In this document: positions 26,520-34,541 of the stretch, piece by piece
Position numbering within the stretch: position 1 is the stretch's first letter
Layout: each line of letters begins with the position of its first letter
Translations under genes and position numbers: made by a program
Notes under the pieces: generated by a model
Told to the model about the DNA's origin: nothing
The model's input: the letters and a program-made list of their open reading frames with translations, nothing else
Database searches by the model: none
Assembly: GCF_024495425.1 (NCBI RefSeq)
Contig: NZ_JANHJR010000002.1
Coordinates: forward strand, 496,001 to 560,000
Source of the DNA: Haloarchaeobius litoreus
Lineage (GTDB): Archaea > Halobacteriota > Halobacteria > Halobacteriales > Natrialbaceae
Length of the DNA stretch: 64,000 nucleotides
Direction: 5' to 3'

Positions 26520-27560
26520 CTACGGCAGGACGACGGCCCGATACCGAACCTCGCCGGAGTCCATCGCCCGGTAGGCTGCCTCCGCGTCGGCGAGGTCGAA
26601 CGTCTCGACGGTGGTCTCGATACCGCGACGCGCGCCGAAGGCGACGGTGTCCTCGGCGTCGCTCGGGGTGCCCGACGCCCAGCCCGAGAAGCTGCCCCGC
26701 GTGGACGTGAGGCTCCCGACCTCGACGGGGACTGGTTCGTCGGGGATACCGACGGTGAGGACCTCGCCGTTCGGACCGAGGCCGTCGATGGCGGCGGCGA
26801 TGGCGTCGCTCGCGGGGGCGGTGGCGAACACGAGGTCCGCGCCGCCGAGTTCGGTGAGGGCCTCGGCCGGGTCCTGCGCTTCGCTGTCGACGAAGTGCGC
26901 CGCGCCGAGTTCCAGGGCCGTCTCGCGCTTCTCGCTTCCCCGGGAGACCGCGACCGTCTCGAAGCCGGCCTCGTGGGCGTACTGGAGCGCGAGGTGGCCG
27001 AGCCCGCCGATACCGACGACGGCGACGAGGTCGCCCGGGCGCACGTCGGCGTTCCGGAGCGCGTTGAACGATGTCAACCCGGCACAGAGCAGCGGCGCGG
27101 TCGTCGCGGCGTCGGGCCCCTCGGGGATGGTGGCCAGCGCCGAGGCGCTGGCGGTTGCGTACTCGGCGTAGCCGCCGTCGCGGTGCATCCCTGTGACGGG
27201 CTTGTTCTCGCAGAGGACGAACTCGCCGTCGCGGCAGGGCCCGCAGGTGAAGCAGTGGCCGCCGTGCCAGCCGACGCCGACGCGGTCGCGCTCGTCCCAG
27301 TCGGTGACGCGCTCACCGACGGCGTCGATGTAGCCGACGAACTCGTGACCCGGGACCCGCGGATAGTCGACGTGGGCTGTCCCGCCCTCGCAGACGTGGC
27401 CGTCGCCGCGACAGACGCCGCAGGCCGCGACCGCGATGCGGACCTCGTCCGCGTCGGGCGCTGGAACTGGGCGCTCGACGAGTTCGAACTCGCCGGCCTC
27501 GGTCACCTGCATCGCGCGCATCGTCTCGTCGCCGTCGGCAGTCGACGTGTCACTGGTCAT
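26520..27560 (-). CDS. Zinc-dependent alcohol dehydrogenase (AdhP-like)
   Basis: 346 residues from the ATG at 27560 (a GTG three codons earlier is possible). The catalytic zinc ligands are intact in ACGVCRGDGH and GHEF, the structural zinc is bound by CFTCGPCRDGEFVLC, and the NAD(P) fold has VVGIGGLGHLALQYA. The GWHGGHCFTC segment is typical of AdhP/propanol-preferring dehydrogenases. It oxidises alcohols or reduces aldehydes. It converges with the MocA-like gene with a 9-base gap. Confidence 0.92.
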   Translation of the reverse strand: MTSDTSTADGDETMRAMQVTEAGEFELVERPVPAPDADEVRIAVAACGVCRGDGHVCEGGTAHVDYPRVPGHEFVGYIDAVGERVTDWDERDRVGVGWHGGHCFTCGPCRDGEFVLCENKPVTGMHRDGGYAEYATASASALATIPEGPDAATTAPLLCAGLTSFNALRNADVRPGDLVAVVGIGGLGHLALQYAHEAGFETVAVSRGSEKRETALELGAAHFVDSEAQDPAEALTELGGADLVFATAPASDAIAAAIDGLGPNGEVLTVGIPDEPVPVEVGSLTSTRGSFSGWASGTPSDAEDTVAFGARRGIETTVETFDLADAEAAYRAMDSGEVRYRAVVLP

Positions 27561-27629
27561 CGACGACACGTTACGGTCGCAGCTACGTCAGTGATTCCGG
27601 ACACGAACTTACGTAACGAAACCGATAGC

Positions 27630-28775
27630 TCAGTCGTCGACGATGATCTCCCGTTCCCCGTGGATGGCACCCTCCCGGTCGCGGAGCCGGCCGCCGCCGC
27701 GCCCGTTCAGCACGGCGAGCGCCTCGCTGACGATGCTGAGGGCGATCTGGACCGGCTCGCCGCCGCCGACGTCGAGGCCGACCGGGGTGGCGACCCGGGC
27801 GAGCTGTTCGTCGGTGAACTCGACGCCGTCGGCGGCGAGCTCCTCGCGGATCTGTTCGAAGCGCTCTCTGGGGCCCATCAGGCCGACGTAGGGCGCGTCG
27901 GTCTCCAGCACCGAGGCGAGCGCGAGCTCGTCGTCGAGCTTGTTGTGGCTCATCAGCACCACCGCCGTCCGCTCGTCGACGTGCTCGTCGAGGTCCGCAG
28001 GCCGCAGCGACACCACCTCGTCTGCGGCGGGGAACCGCTCCGGGTCGGCGTGGCCGCCGCGGGCGGTCGCCACGGTCACCGCGAAGCCGACGTGTCGGGC
28101 GAGGGACGAGACCGGCCCGGTGTCGGGCTGGCCGCCGAAGACGAGCATCTCCGGTGCCGGCTCGACGCCGTCGACGAACACCGTCACGTCGCCCTCGTCG
28201 GTCGTGACGGTGCGGGCGATCCAGGTGCCCGTCTCGGCGCAGTCGACCGCCTCGTCGCGGATCGCCTCGACGACCGCGTCGGGCAGGCCCGTCCGGTCCG
28301 ACGGCGCGGTGACCGAGCCGTCGGTGCGGACGACGGCGCGCGCGCCGAGCGGTGCGTCGCCGTCCACGGCGGTGACCGTCGCGACGCTCTCGCCCGCGTC
28401 GAGCGCGGCGAGTACCGGGTCCCACGAGTCGTCGACCGGTTCGACGAGCACGTCGATGACGCCGTTGCAGCCCAGCCCCAGCCCCCATTCGTCGTCGTCC
28501 ATCAGGTCGAACGTCTCGATGACCGGTTCGCCGGACTCGAACACGCGGCCCGCGAGGTCGACGACCGGCCCCTCCAGACAGCCGGCGGTGATGCCGCCGA
28601 GGTGGTCGCCCTCGGGTGTCAGTACCATCTTCGCCCCCGGCCGGCGGTACGCCGAGCCCTCGACGCCGACCACCGTCGCCACCGCGCCCGGCTCGCCCGA
28701 TTCGCGGAGCGACGACAGCCGCCGCTGGACGTCGAGTGCCGTCGCACTCCAGGGGTCCGCCGTGGTGTCGTGCAT
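27630..28775 (-). CDS. XdhC/CoxI family molybdenum-enzyme maturation factor
   Basis: 381 residues. The N-terminal XdhC/CoxI domain has AVATVVGVEGSAYRRPGAKM, GGITAGCLEG and LGLGCNGVIDVLVEP, and the C-terminal Rossmann-like domain has VFGGQPDTGPVSSLARHVGF and ends with VGLDVGGGEPVQIALSI. XdhC binds the molybdenum cofactor and inserts its sulfurated form into xanthine dehydrogenase. This supports the xanthine-dehydrogenase-type reading of the locus. It appears to be the last gene of the molybdo-hydroxylase set. Confidence 0.9.
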   Translation of the reverse strand: MHDTTADPWSATALDVQRRLSSLRESGEPGAVATVVGVEGSAYRRPGAKMVLTPEGDHLGGITAGCLEGPVVDLAGRVFESGEPVIETFDLMDDDEWGLGLGCNGVIDVLVEPVDDSWDPVLAALDAGESVATVTAVDGDAPLGARAVVRTDGSVTAPSDRTGLPDAVVEAIRDEAVDCAETGTWIARTVTTDEGDVTVFVDGVEPAPEMLVFGGQPDTGPVSSLARHVGFAVTVATARGGHADPERFPAADEVVSLRPADLDEHVDERTAVVLMSHNKLDDELALASVLETDAPYVGLMGPRERFEQIREELAADGVEFTDEQLARVATPVGLDVGGGEPVQIALSIVSEALAVLNGRGGGRLRDREGAIHGEREIIVDD

Positions 28776-28881
28776 GGTATCGACTAGCAGTCGAGGCGGT
28801 TTAGCCGTTTTCCCACGGAACCGCTGTCACACGGCAGGACAACCCGACGTTTCAAATCCCACACCGCCCAACCCTCTCCTG

Positions 28882-29424
28882 ATGGAGAAGACGCCGACGG
28901 GGACCTCCGTGGGGGTGGACGACCCGTACGAGCACGCCACCCTCTGTGACCACCTCACGGGCGAGGGCACCTGCCGGTACGCCTTCGAGCACCCGCAGCA
29001 CGACCCGGAGTTCGCCCGGGAGCGTCGCGCGGACGAGTTCGCGTGTCCGGTCGTGAACGACGACGCGGGGCCGGACTGGGACTGGGGCGACTGTCCGCAC
29101 TTCCGGGCCACGGCGACGAACCGGGAGTGCGCGCGCTGCGGACTGGAGGCCAAACCGATGCAGTTGGACCCGGACGAGCGGCCGCTCCTGGAGGAGCACC
29201 ACCTCTCGTACGCCGACGTGGGCCGGGAGGTGAGCCACGAGATCACGGTGTACCTCTGCCGGTGGTGTCACGCGAAGGTGCACAACTCGTGGGCGCGGGT
29301 GACCGACGACGTGAACCCGGACCCGGAGGCAATCGCCGCACGGGAGGAGCGCCGGAGCAGAGAGCAGCGCGAGCTGTCGTTCGACACGGCGCGGGAGCGG
29401 CGGTCGGGGGACGACGAGCACTGA
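28882..29424 (+). CDS. HNH-like zinc-binding protein, unknown function
   Basis: 180 residues. The middle has CARCGLEAKPM, and the C-terminal half reads LLEEHHLSYADVG followed by VYLCRWCHAKVHNSW. The paired Cys, the HH and the final C-H-x3-H-N arrangement are like an HNH-endonuclease zinc fold. An upstream Cys-rich segment (CDHLTGEGTCRYAFEH, then a Cys in EFACPV) could bind a second metal. Nuclease activity is not shown. The stop is followed one base later by the start of the GT87-like gene, so they may be co-transcribed. Confidence 0.75.
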   Translation: MEKTPTGTSVGVDDPYEHATLCDHLTGEGTCRYAFEHPQHDPEFARERRADEFACPVVNDDAGPDWDWGDCPHFRATATNRECARCGLEAKPMQLDPDERPLLEEHHLSYADVGREVSHEITVYLCRWCHAKVHNSWARVTDDVNPDPEAIAAREERRSREQRELSFDTARERRSGDDEH

Positions 29425-29425
29425 G

Positions 29426-30640
29426 ATGGACCGGCGCACGACCCCGCGGCTGGTGCTGCTGGCGGCGGTCGTCGTCGGCTGCATCATGCTCGGGTCGCTC
29501 GCGCTGAAGCGCCCCGGCGACCTCGGCCTCGACCTCGCGGTGTACCGGTCCGCCGCCGACGCGTGGCTCTCCGGCGGGGCGCTCTACGAGGTCTCGCCGG
29601 CCCGCGCACCCGAGTTCACGTTCCTCTACCCGCCGGTGGCAGTCCTGCTCTTCGTCCCGTTCGCGGTCGTGCCCGGGTCGATCGCGCTCGTGGCCTTCTC
29701 GGCGCTGAACGTCGCTGCAGGGCTCACGCTGGCGTGGATAATCGTCCGTTATCTGCGCGAGTCTGGCGTCGGCCTCTCCCGCGTCGACGTGGCGCTGCTG
29801 GGGGCGGCCTGCACGGTGTCGGGCTACCGGAGCGCGTCGATCTACTTCTCACAGGTGAACGTGTTCCTCGCGCTGGCGCTGGCGGTCGGGTTCGTCGCGC
29901 TGGAGCGCGAGCGGGTGGCGCTGGCGGGCACCGCGCTGGCGCTTCCGGCGTTCCTGAAGCTGTTCCCGGTGGTCGTCGGCGCGTGGCTGCTCCGGCGGCG
30001 GGCGTGGCGGGCTGTCGGTGCGGCGGTCGCCGTCGGGCTCGGCCTGCACCTGCTCGGGGCGGTGCTGTTCGGGCCGGAGCTCGTGACGACCTACGTCGAG
30101 GTCGCCGTGACCGAGCGGACGGGCGTCGATGCGTTCGCGGGCGGGCTCGCAGCGACGGAGACGTACCTCACGCTCCACCGGGCGGGTTCGCACCTCGTCG
30201 GCGGGGGGAGCGTGGCGCGATACGGGTTCGCCGCCGCGGTGCTGCTCCCGGCGCTCGCGGTCTGCTACCGGGACGTTTCGACGCCGGACCGGCGGCTCAC
30301 GGCGTGGTTCGCGACGCTCGTCGCGATGCTGCTCGGCTTCCCGTCGTATCAGGTGTACATCGGGCTCCTCCTGTTCCCGCTGTTGGCGCTGCTGTACCTG
30401 TTCCCGGCGGGCCGTGCCCGGCAGGTGTTCCTCGTCGGCGCGGCGCTGTCGACGACGGTGTACGCCGGTGGGGAGTTCGTCGCGGCGGCGGCGGCCGTGC
30501 CGGCCGTCGGGGGACTGCTCGCCGGGGTGCTCCGACCGGTGCTGACGCTCGCTGCGCCGGCGACGTACGGGCTGCTCTGCTGTCACGCGGCCTGCGTGAC
30601 GTTCCACCTGCCGGCTGTCGACGACGGGCTAGCTGGGTGA
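29426..30640 (+). CDS. GT87-family (DUF2029) membrane glycosyltransferase-like protein
   Basis: 404 residues, about ten hydrophobic segments. The early luminal loop contains DLGLDLAVYRSAADAWLSGGALYE, where the Asp pair and Y-x-S-A pattern match DUF2029/GT87 mannosyltransferase-like proteins, followed by FLYPPVAVLLF. GT87 members use polyprenyl-phosphate sugars. The sugar and acceptor are unknown. It begins one base after the HNH-like gene stop. Confidence 0.85.
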   Translation: MDRRTTPRLVLLAAVVVGCIMLGSLALKRPGDLGLDLAVYRSAADAWLSGGALYEVSPARAPEFTFLYPPVAVLLFVPFAVVPGSIALVAFSALNVAAGLTLAWIIVRYLRESGVGLSRVDVALLGAACTVSGYRSASIYFSQVNVFLALALAVGFVALERERVALAGTALALPAFLKLFPVVVGAWLLRRRAWRAVGAAVAVGLGLHLLGAVLFGPELVTTYVEVAVTERTGVDAFAGGLAATETYLTLHRAGSHLVGGGSVARYGFAAAVLLPALAVCYRDVSTPDRRLTAWFATLVAMLLGFPSYQVYIGLLLFPLLALLYLFPAGRARQVFLVGAALSTTVYAGGEFVAAAAAVPAVGGLLAGVLRPVLTLAAPATYGLLCCHAACVTFHLPAVDDGLAG

Positions 30641-30689
30641 GGACAGCAAACGCTCGTTGGGACGGGATCGACGAACGGAGGAGACCAGT

Positions 30690-30935
30690 TTAGTGGACCA
30701 GCGGCGGGTCCGCGGTGTCGTCTCCGGTGCGCGCCTCGATGACGGTCTCGATGCCGGCGAGCAGGCGGTGGATGGCGACTTCGTGATCTCGTTTGTTCCG
30801 GTTGCACGCGTTCGGGCCGACGCCGAGGGCGTCGTAGGCGGCGAACGCGTCGGGTGGAACCGACTCCCCCGTCTCTAGATTCCGCCGCACCAGGCTCAAC
30901 AGCTGGTGTACGTGGAGGAGCTCTTGTTTACGCAT
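30690..30935 (-). CDS. UPF0058 family protein
   Basis: 81 residues, the usual size. It begins MRKQELLHVHQLLSLVRRNL, the well-conserved start of this archaeal helical family, and has the NKRDHEVAIHRLLAG segment. The family forms small helical bundles with no assigned role. A minus-strand TATA-like stretch at 30963-30970 lies about 30 bases upstream, so the message is probably leaderless or nearly so. Confidence 0.9.
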   Translation of the reverse strand: MRKQELLHVHQLLSLVRRNLETGESVPPDAFAAYDALGVGPNACNRNKRDHEVAIHRLLAGIETVIEARTGDDTADPPLVH

Positions 30936-31029
30936 CGCGACACGTTGTAGCCCTCCGGTCCGTGTAAAAGTGTGGCATTGTTCGATGTCGGTATCCCTGG
31001 ATTGTAAGGGGCATGCTGTTCGTGAAGGG

Positions 31030-31224
31030 TCAGATGATGTCGCCGATGCGTCGCGGCTCGCCCTGCAGGTCGGGGCTCTCCTCGACCATCTGGAGCACCT
31101 CGTGGTCCGTCACGTCGCGGTAGTCCTTCTCTATGGCCTCCTCGATGAGCGCGCGCTCGAGTCGGAACTCGGTGCCTTCGTACACCACGTCGCAGCCGTC
31201 GTCGTCGAACGAGAGGGTTGTCAT
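31030..31224 (-). CDS. Small conserved haloarchaeal protein (DUF5800-like)
   Basis: 64 residues from the ATG at 31224. It is acidic, with a strand-rich start (TTLSFDDDGCDVVYEG), a helix (FRLERALIEEAIEK), then TDHEVLQMV and an ending GEPRRIGDII. I believe this matches the family called DUF5800, but that is from memory of similar sequences. A TATA-like box at 31248-31254 lies 24-30 bases upstream, and a perfect palindrome (31265-31288) separates it from the divergent gene. Confidence 0.75.
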   Translation of the reverse strand: MTTLSFDDDGCDVVYEGTEFRLERALIEEAIEKDYRDVTDHEVLQMVEESPDLQGEPRRIGDII

Positions 31225-31264
31225 GTTCGGACGGTGGTGACGCGCAGTTAAAAACCCACAGAAG

Positions 31265-31288
31265 CGCGTCTGACGGGCGTCAGACGCG
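31265..31288. promoter_or_regulatory. Perfect 11-bp-arm palindrome between two divergent promoters
   Basis: CGCGTCTGACG (31265-31275) and CGTCAGACGCG (31278-31288) are exact reverse complements around GG. The palindrome sits midway between a minus-strand TATA-like box at 31248-31254 and a plus-strand one at 31297-31304, each 24-31 bases from its start codon. This is the placement expected of an activator or shared regulator site acting on both genes. Confidence 0.65.
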
Positions 31289-31327
31289 GACACGGGGTTT
31301 AAGATGACGTAGAGCCGATAGCGCTGT

Positions 31328-32182
31328 GTGTCGCTGAGTACGGACCCACTCGACGAACTCTCCATTCCCGACGGGACGACGGTGGAAGAGCACGACCTCG
31401 TGACCGACGGTGACGTGCTCATGGGCGGTCGCTCGACCGTCGAGTTCGGCATCCGGGGACGGAACGTCCTCGCGGGCGAGGGGGTCCGCATCGGCGGTGG
31501 CGTCGAAGCAGAGGCGGACTGCCGCCTCGACATGTGGTCCGACGTGGCCGGGAACGTCCTCGTCGGCCGCGACGCGTTCATCGGCGAGCGGACCCACATC
31601 GGCGGCCAGCTCATGGTCTCGGGCGACCTCGACGTCGGCGACGACGTGGACATCGAGGACGGCTTCGAGGCCAACGGCTGGATCGTCATCCGGAACCCGA
31701 TGCCGACCATCGTCTTCCTGTTCGTCTACCTCAAGCAGCTGATGCTGCTCGGGGAGGAGGAGGCCGCACAGAATCTCGTGAACGAACTGTCCGACGAGGA
31801 GGACCCCGACGAGCCGCCGCTCATCGTCCCGCGCGGCGCGACGGTGAGCGACGACGCCTGGCGCGTCTCCACGCCGGCGTCCATCGGCGACGAGTGCCGG
31901 CTCCACGGCAACATCCGCGCCGAGTCCATCGCGGTCGGCGAGGACTGCAACATCTTCGGCAGTCTGCGCGCGAAGCACGACATCTACATCGGCGAGGGCA
32001 CCCGCGTCCACGGCGACGTGACCACCCGCAAGGGCGAGGTCCGCATCGCCCCCGGCGCGCTCGTCCTCGGCGACGTCTCCTGCTCGGACCTGGAGCTCTC
32101 GAAGGGCGCGGAGGTCGACGGGACGATGCGCGCCCGCGGCAACATCACGATGCAGGGCATCGCGCGGCGCGACGTGGAGTAG
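31328..32182 (+). CDS. Bactofilin-like (polymer-forming) beta-helix protein
   Basis: 284 residues from a GTG start. Two blocks of short beta-helix turns (about residues 20-110 and 165-280) show the regular V-x-x-G-D-V spacing of bactofilin/polymer-forming cytoskeletal proteins (RTHIGGQLMVSGDLDVGDDV, GTRVHGDVTTRKGEV, GNITMQGI). Between them is a hydrophobic segment (NPMPTIVFLFVYLKQLMLL, about 119-137) and an acidic linker. The hydrophobic stretch may attach the protein to the membrane. A left-handed acyltransferase-like helix is an alternative fold. A TATA-like box lies at 31297-31304. Confidence 0.8.
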   Translation: MSLSTDPLDELSIPDGTTVEEHDLVTDGDVLMGGRSTVEFGIRGRNVLAGEGVRIGGGVEAEADCRLDMWSDVAGNVLVGRDAFIGERTHIGGQLMVSGDLDVGDDVDIEDGFEANGWIVIRNPMPTIVFLFVYLKQLMLLGEEEAAQNLVNELSDEEDPDEPPLIVPRGATVSDDAWRVSTPASIGDECRLHGNIRAESIAVGEDCNIFGSLRAKHDIYIGEGTRVHGDVTTRKGEVRIAPGALVLGDVSCSDLELSKGAEVDGTMRARGNITMQGIARRDVE

Positions 32183-32236
32183 CGCGGTCGCTGTTCTTCC
32201 GGAACTACTGCGGGCTGGGGACCCAGAAAGCGCGGC

Positions 32237-32767
32237 TTACCCGTCGATGGTCGTCTCCAGCAGCACCTCGGGCTCGACGAACTCGCCGTTCCAGAAGACG
32301 GTGACGGTCTGGCCGGCTTCCGCCTCGAAGTAAACCTTGTTCCCGATGGAGATGGGGTAGTCGACGGCGGCGGCCTGATCCTCGTCCAGCTGGTCCTCGT
32401 CGGCGGCCCAGTAGGCGAAGGTGTCGCGCTCGTCGAGGGTGCTCGTGCCGGCGAAGTTGCTGGTCGACGTCGCGTCGGGGACGACGGGGACGCGCTCGCC
32501 GTCGACGCGGACCTCGACGGACGCGGTCGCGCCGGAGGTGATCTCGTCGCCGTCCATGTGGACGACCTTCCGCCAGGTCTCCTCGACGGTCTCGATGGCC
32601 ATGCTCAGTTCGGGGGCGGCGCGCGGGTCCGTGCGTGTCGTCGCGGTCTCGGTCGGGTCGGTCGGCTGGCTGCCGGGTCCACCCGTGCCCAGCGTGGAGA
32701 CACAGCCGGCGAGGCCGAGCGTCGACAGCGTCGCCGTGGTCGCGGCGAGGAGGTCGCGTCGTTTCAT
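32237..32767 (-). CDS. Tat lipoprotein, unknown function
   Basis: 176 residues. The N-terminus MKRRDLLAATTATLSTLGLAGC has a twin-arginine signal and a lipobox with Cys22, followed by a Gly/Pro/Thr linker of about 25 residues. The mature part has a beta-rich pattern (ASVEVRVDGERVPVVPD, YFEAEAGQTVTVFWNGEF) that resembles a small Ig-like or type IV-pilin-like haloarchaeal domain, but I do not recognise it. It should be anchored on the outer face of the membrane. Confidence 0.82.
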   Translation of the reverse strand: MKRRDLLAATTATLSTLGLAGCVSTLGTGGPGSQPTDPTETATTRTDPRAAPELSMAIETVEETWRKVVHMDGDEITSGATASVEVRVDGERVPVVPDATSTSNFAGTSTLDERDTFAYWAADEDQLDEDQAAAVDYPISIGNKVYFEAEAGQTVTVFWNGEFVEPEVLLETTIDG

Positions 32768-32933
32768 ACGTGTAACTATTCATCGGAAGGGGGTTTAGGA
32801 CGTTTCGGCTCGTCGGCGCTTCGTGTGGCGGTCTCTCGGTCCATGGCAACCTGTCCCGTACTATCATGGGGCTGATGTGAGTCCGTATCACCGACCGAAA
32901 GGCAGTTTCCCACGGCGCGAGTAGCCGACCGGT

Positions 32934-34115
32934 ATGCTCTCTATCGCGCTGGCGGGCAAGCCCAACGCGGGCAAGTCCACGTTCTACTCGGCGGCGACCC
33001 GGGCGGAGGTCGACGTGGCGAACTACCCCTTCACGACCATCGACGCCAACCGGGGCGTCACCCACGTCCGAACCGACTGTCCCTGTCTCGACCGCGAGGA
33101 GCGCTGCGGCAACGACAACTGCCACGACGGCAAGCGCTACGTCCCCGTCGAACTCCTCGACGTGGCCGGCCTCGTCCCCGGCGCACACGAGGGGAAGGGC
33201 CTCGGCAACCAGTTCCTCGACGAGCTGACGAACGCGGACGTCATCATCAACGTCGTCGACGCCTCCGGCGCGACCGACGAGAAGGGCGAACCCGTCGAGC
33301 CCGGCAGCCACGACCCGCTGGACGACGTGGACTTCATCGAGGAGGAGATGGACCTCTGGCTGGCGGGCATCGTCGACCGCAACTGGGAATCGGTCGAGCG
33401 CAAGTCCCGCTCGCCCGACTTCGACCTCGACGAGGCGCTCGCGGACATGCTCACCGGGTTCGGCGCGAGCATGGCCGACGTGCAGACCGTCCTCCGCGGG
33501 CTGGACTACCCCGCCGACCCGATGGCCTGGACCGACGAGGACCGCGAGGCCCTCGCCCGCGACGTGCGCCGGCGCACGAAGCCCATCGTCGTCGTCGCCA
33601 ACAAGGCCGACGTGGCGTCCCAGGAGAACGTCGAACGCCTGCTCGAACTCGACAAGCCCGTCATCCCCGCAACCGCACAGGGCGAACTCGCGCTCCGCAA
33701 GGGCGCGGAGGCCGGCGCGGTCGACTACGACCCCGGCGACGACTCCTTCGACATCGTCGGCGAGGTGTCCGACGCCCAGCGCGACCTGCTCGACGGGCTG
33801 CGCGACACCATGGCCGAGTACGGCGGCACCGGCGTGCAGGCCGCGCTGGACTACGCCGTCTACGACCTGCTCGACCACCTGACGGCGTACCCCGTGCAGG
33901 ACGCCTCGAAGTGGACCGACGCGAAGGGGAACGTGCTGCCCGACGCCTTCCTGCTGCCTCGCGGGTCCACTCCCGTGGACCTCGCGTACGCGGTTCACTC
34001 GGACATCGGGGACGGGTACCTGCACGCCGTCGATGCGCGGAGCTCGCGCGAGATCTCGGATTCGTACGAACTGGAGGAGGGCGACGTGGTGAAGATCGTC
34101 TCGACCGCGAAGTAG
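32934..34115 (+). CDS. Obg/YchF-type GTPase with TGS domain
   Basis: 393 residues. The G motifs are G1 GKPNAGKST (8-16), G3 DVAGLVPGAHEGKGLG, and G4 NKAD, with a C-terminal TGS domain (residues about 310-393, ending EEGDVVKIVSTAK). Annotation pipelines call this family redox-regulated ATPase YchF, but bacterial YchF has a changed G4. NKxD here points to GTP specificity, as in archaeal Obg-like proteins. An insertion after the switch I region holds four Cys (CPCLDREERCGNDNC), which may bind a metal. The family is linked to ribosome function. Confidence 0.9.
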   Translation: MLSIALAGKPNAGKSTFYSAATRAEVDVANYPFTTIDANRGVTHVRTDCPCLDREERCGNDNCHDGKRYVPVELLDVAGLVPGAHEGKGLGNQFLDELTNADVIINVVDASGATDEKGEPVEPGSHDPLDDVDFIEEEMDLWLAGIVDRNWESVERKSRSPDFDLDEALADMLTGFGASMADVQTVLRGLDYPADPMAWTDEDREALARDVRRRTKPIVVVANKADVASQENVERLLELDKPVIPATAQGELALRKGAEAGAVDYDPGDDSFDIVGEVSDAQRDLLDGLRDTMAEYGGTGVQAALDYAVYDLLDHLTAYPVQDASKWTDAKGNVLPDAFLLPRGSTPVDLAYAVHSDIGDGYLHAVDARSSREISDSYELEEGDVVKIVSTAK

Positions 34116-34162
34116 AATCGGTTATCCGTTGCTTCTTTCGTGGGAACCGCTGGTATCGATAG

Positions 34163-34178
34163 CAGCCAGAAAGCCCCG
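34163..34178 (+). repeat. Dispersed intergenic element, copy A (CAGCCAGA core)
   Basis: CAGCCAGAAAGCCCCG, preceded by GGAACCGC 20 bases upstream. The same order, GGAAC then CAGCCAGA 15-25 bases later, recurs at 50775-50800, 55015-55033 and 61107-61134. Confidence 0.55.
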
Positions 34179-34326
34179 AGGCGCTCGACTTCCGGGACCA
34201 CAACTGCGCTCCTCGTGCCTGCGGTGCTTGTTGGGTCCGGGTTCGGCGAGCGCCACGCCCCTTTCAGTCCCACCCAACAGCACAGCACCGCGACCGCACC
34301 TCAGGCCTCCCCAGCCGACTGCATCT

Positions 34327-34347
34327 CCGGAAATCAGAGATTTCCGG
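34327..34347. repeat. Perfect hairpin CCGGAAATC-AGA-GATTTCCGG
   Basis: Nine-base arms with a three-base loop. Immediately followed by the second hairpin, suggesting a structured transcript or a cruciform. Confidence 0.6.
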
Positions 34348-34352
34348 CGGGC

Positions 34353-34376
34353 TCACGAAACGCACGCGTTTCGTGA
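34353..34376. repeat. Perfect hairpin with 11-base arms and 2-base loop
   Basis: TCACGAAACGC (34353-34363) and GCGTTTCGTGA (34366-34376) are exact reverse complements around AC. The very short loop makes a DNA palindrome (protein-binding or cruciform) as likely as an RNA hairpin. Confidence 0.6.
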
Positions 34377-34541
34377 CCGATGCTCGCTTCGCTGCGCTTC
34401 TCGTCCCTCGCGCGGATGGCTCGACGTGCTCCCTGCGGTCGCACAGTCTTGCCAGCCGCGCGCCACCCGGCTGTGTCCTCGCACGTGACCGGTTCTCAGA
34501 CCATCCAATCGTTTTTCTCACTCTCCCGTGACGCACTCCAC

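Larger units (their letters stand above)
34116..34541. repeat. 426-base non-coding element with two perfect hairpins
   Basis: Between two plus-strand genes, no convincing ORF. It contains dispersed-element copy A (34163-34178), a CTCG-type stem region, two perfect hairpins (34327-34347 and 34353-34376) and a T-run (34511-34516) before the next gene. The minus strand reads GGGACTGAAAGGGGCG near 34257-34272. From memory, long blocks of this kind recur between genes in haloarchaeal genomes, which suggests a degenerate mobile element or a structured RNA; not verified here. Confidence 0.5.

Noticed and set aside
33995-34288. A 97-codon minus-strand frame containing EVERLGAFWLLSIPAV
   Set aside because: The similar peptide at 2185-2230 arises from the same dispersed nucleotide element, not from a shared gene; no start signal or family match.
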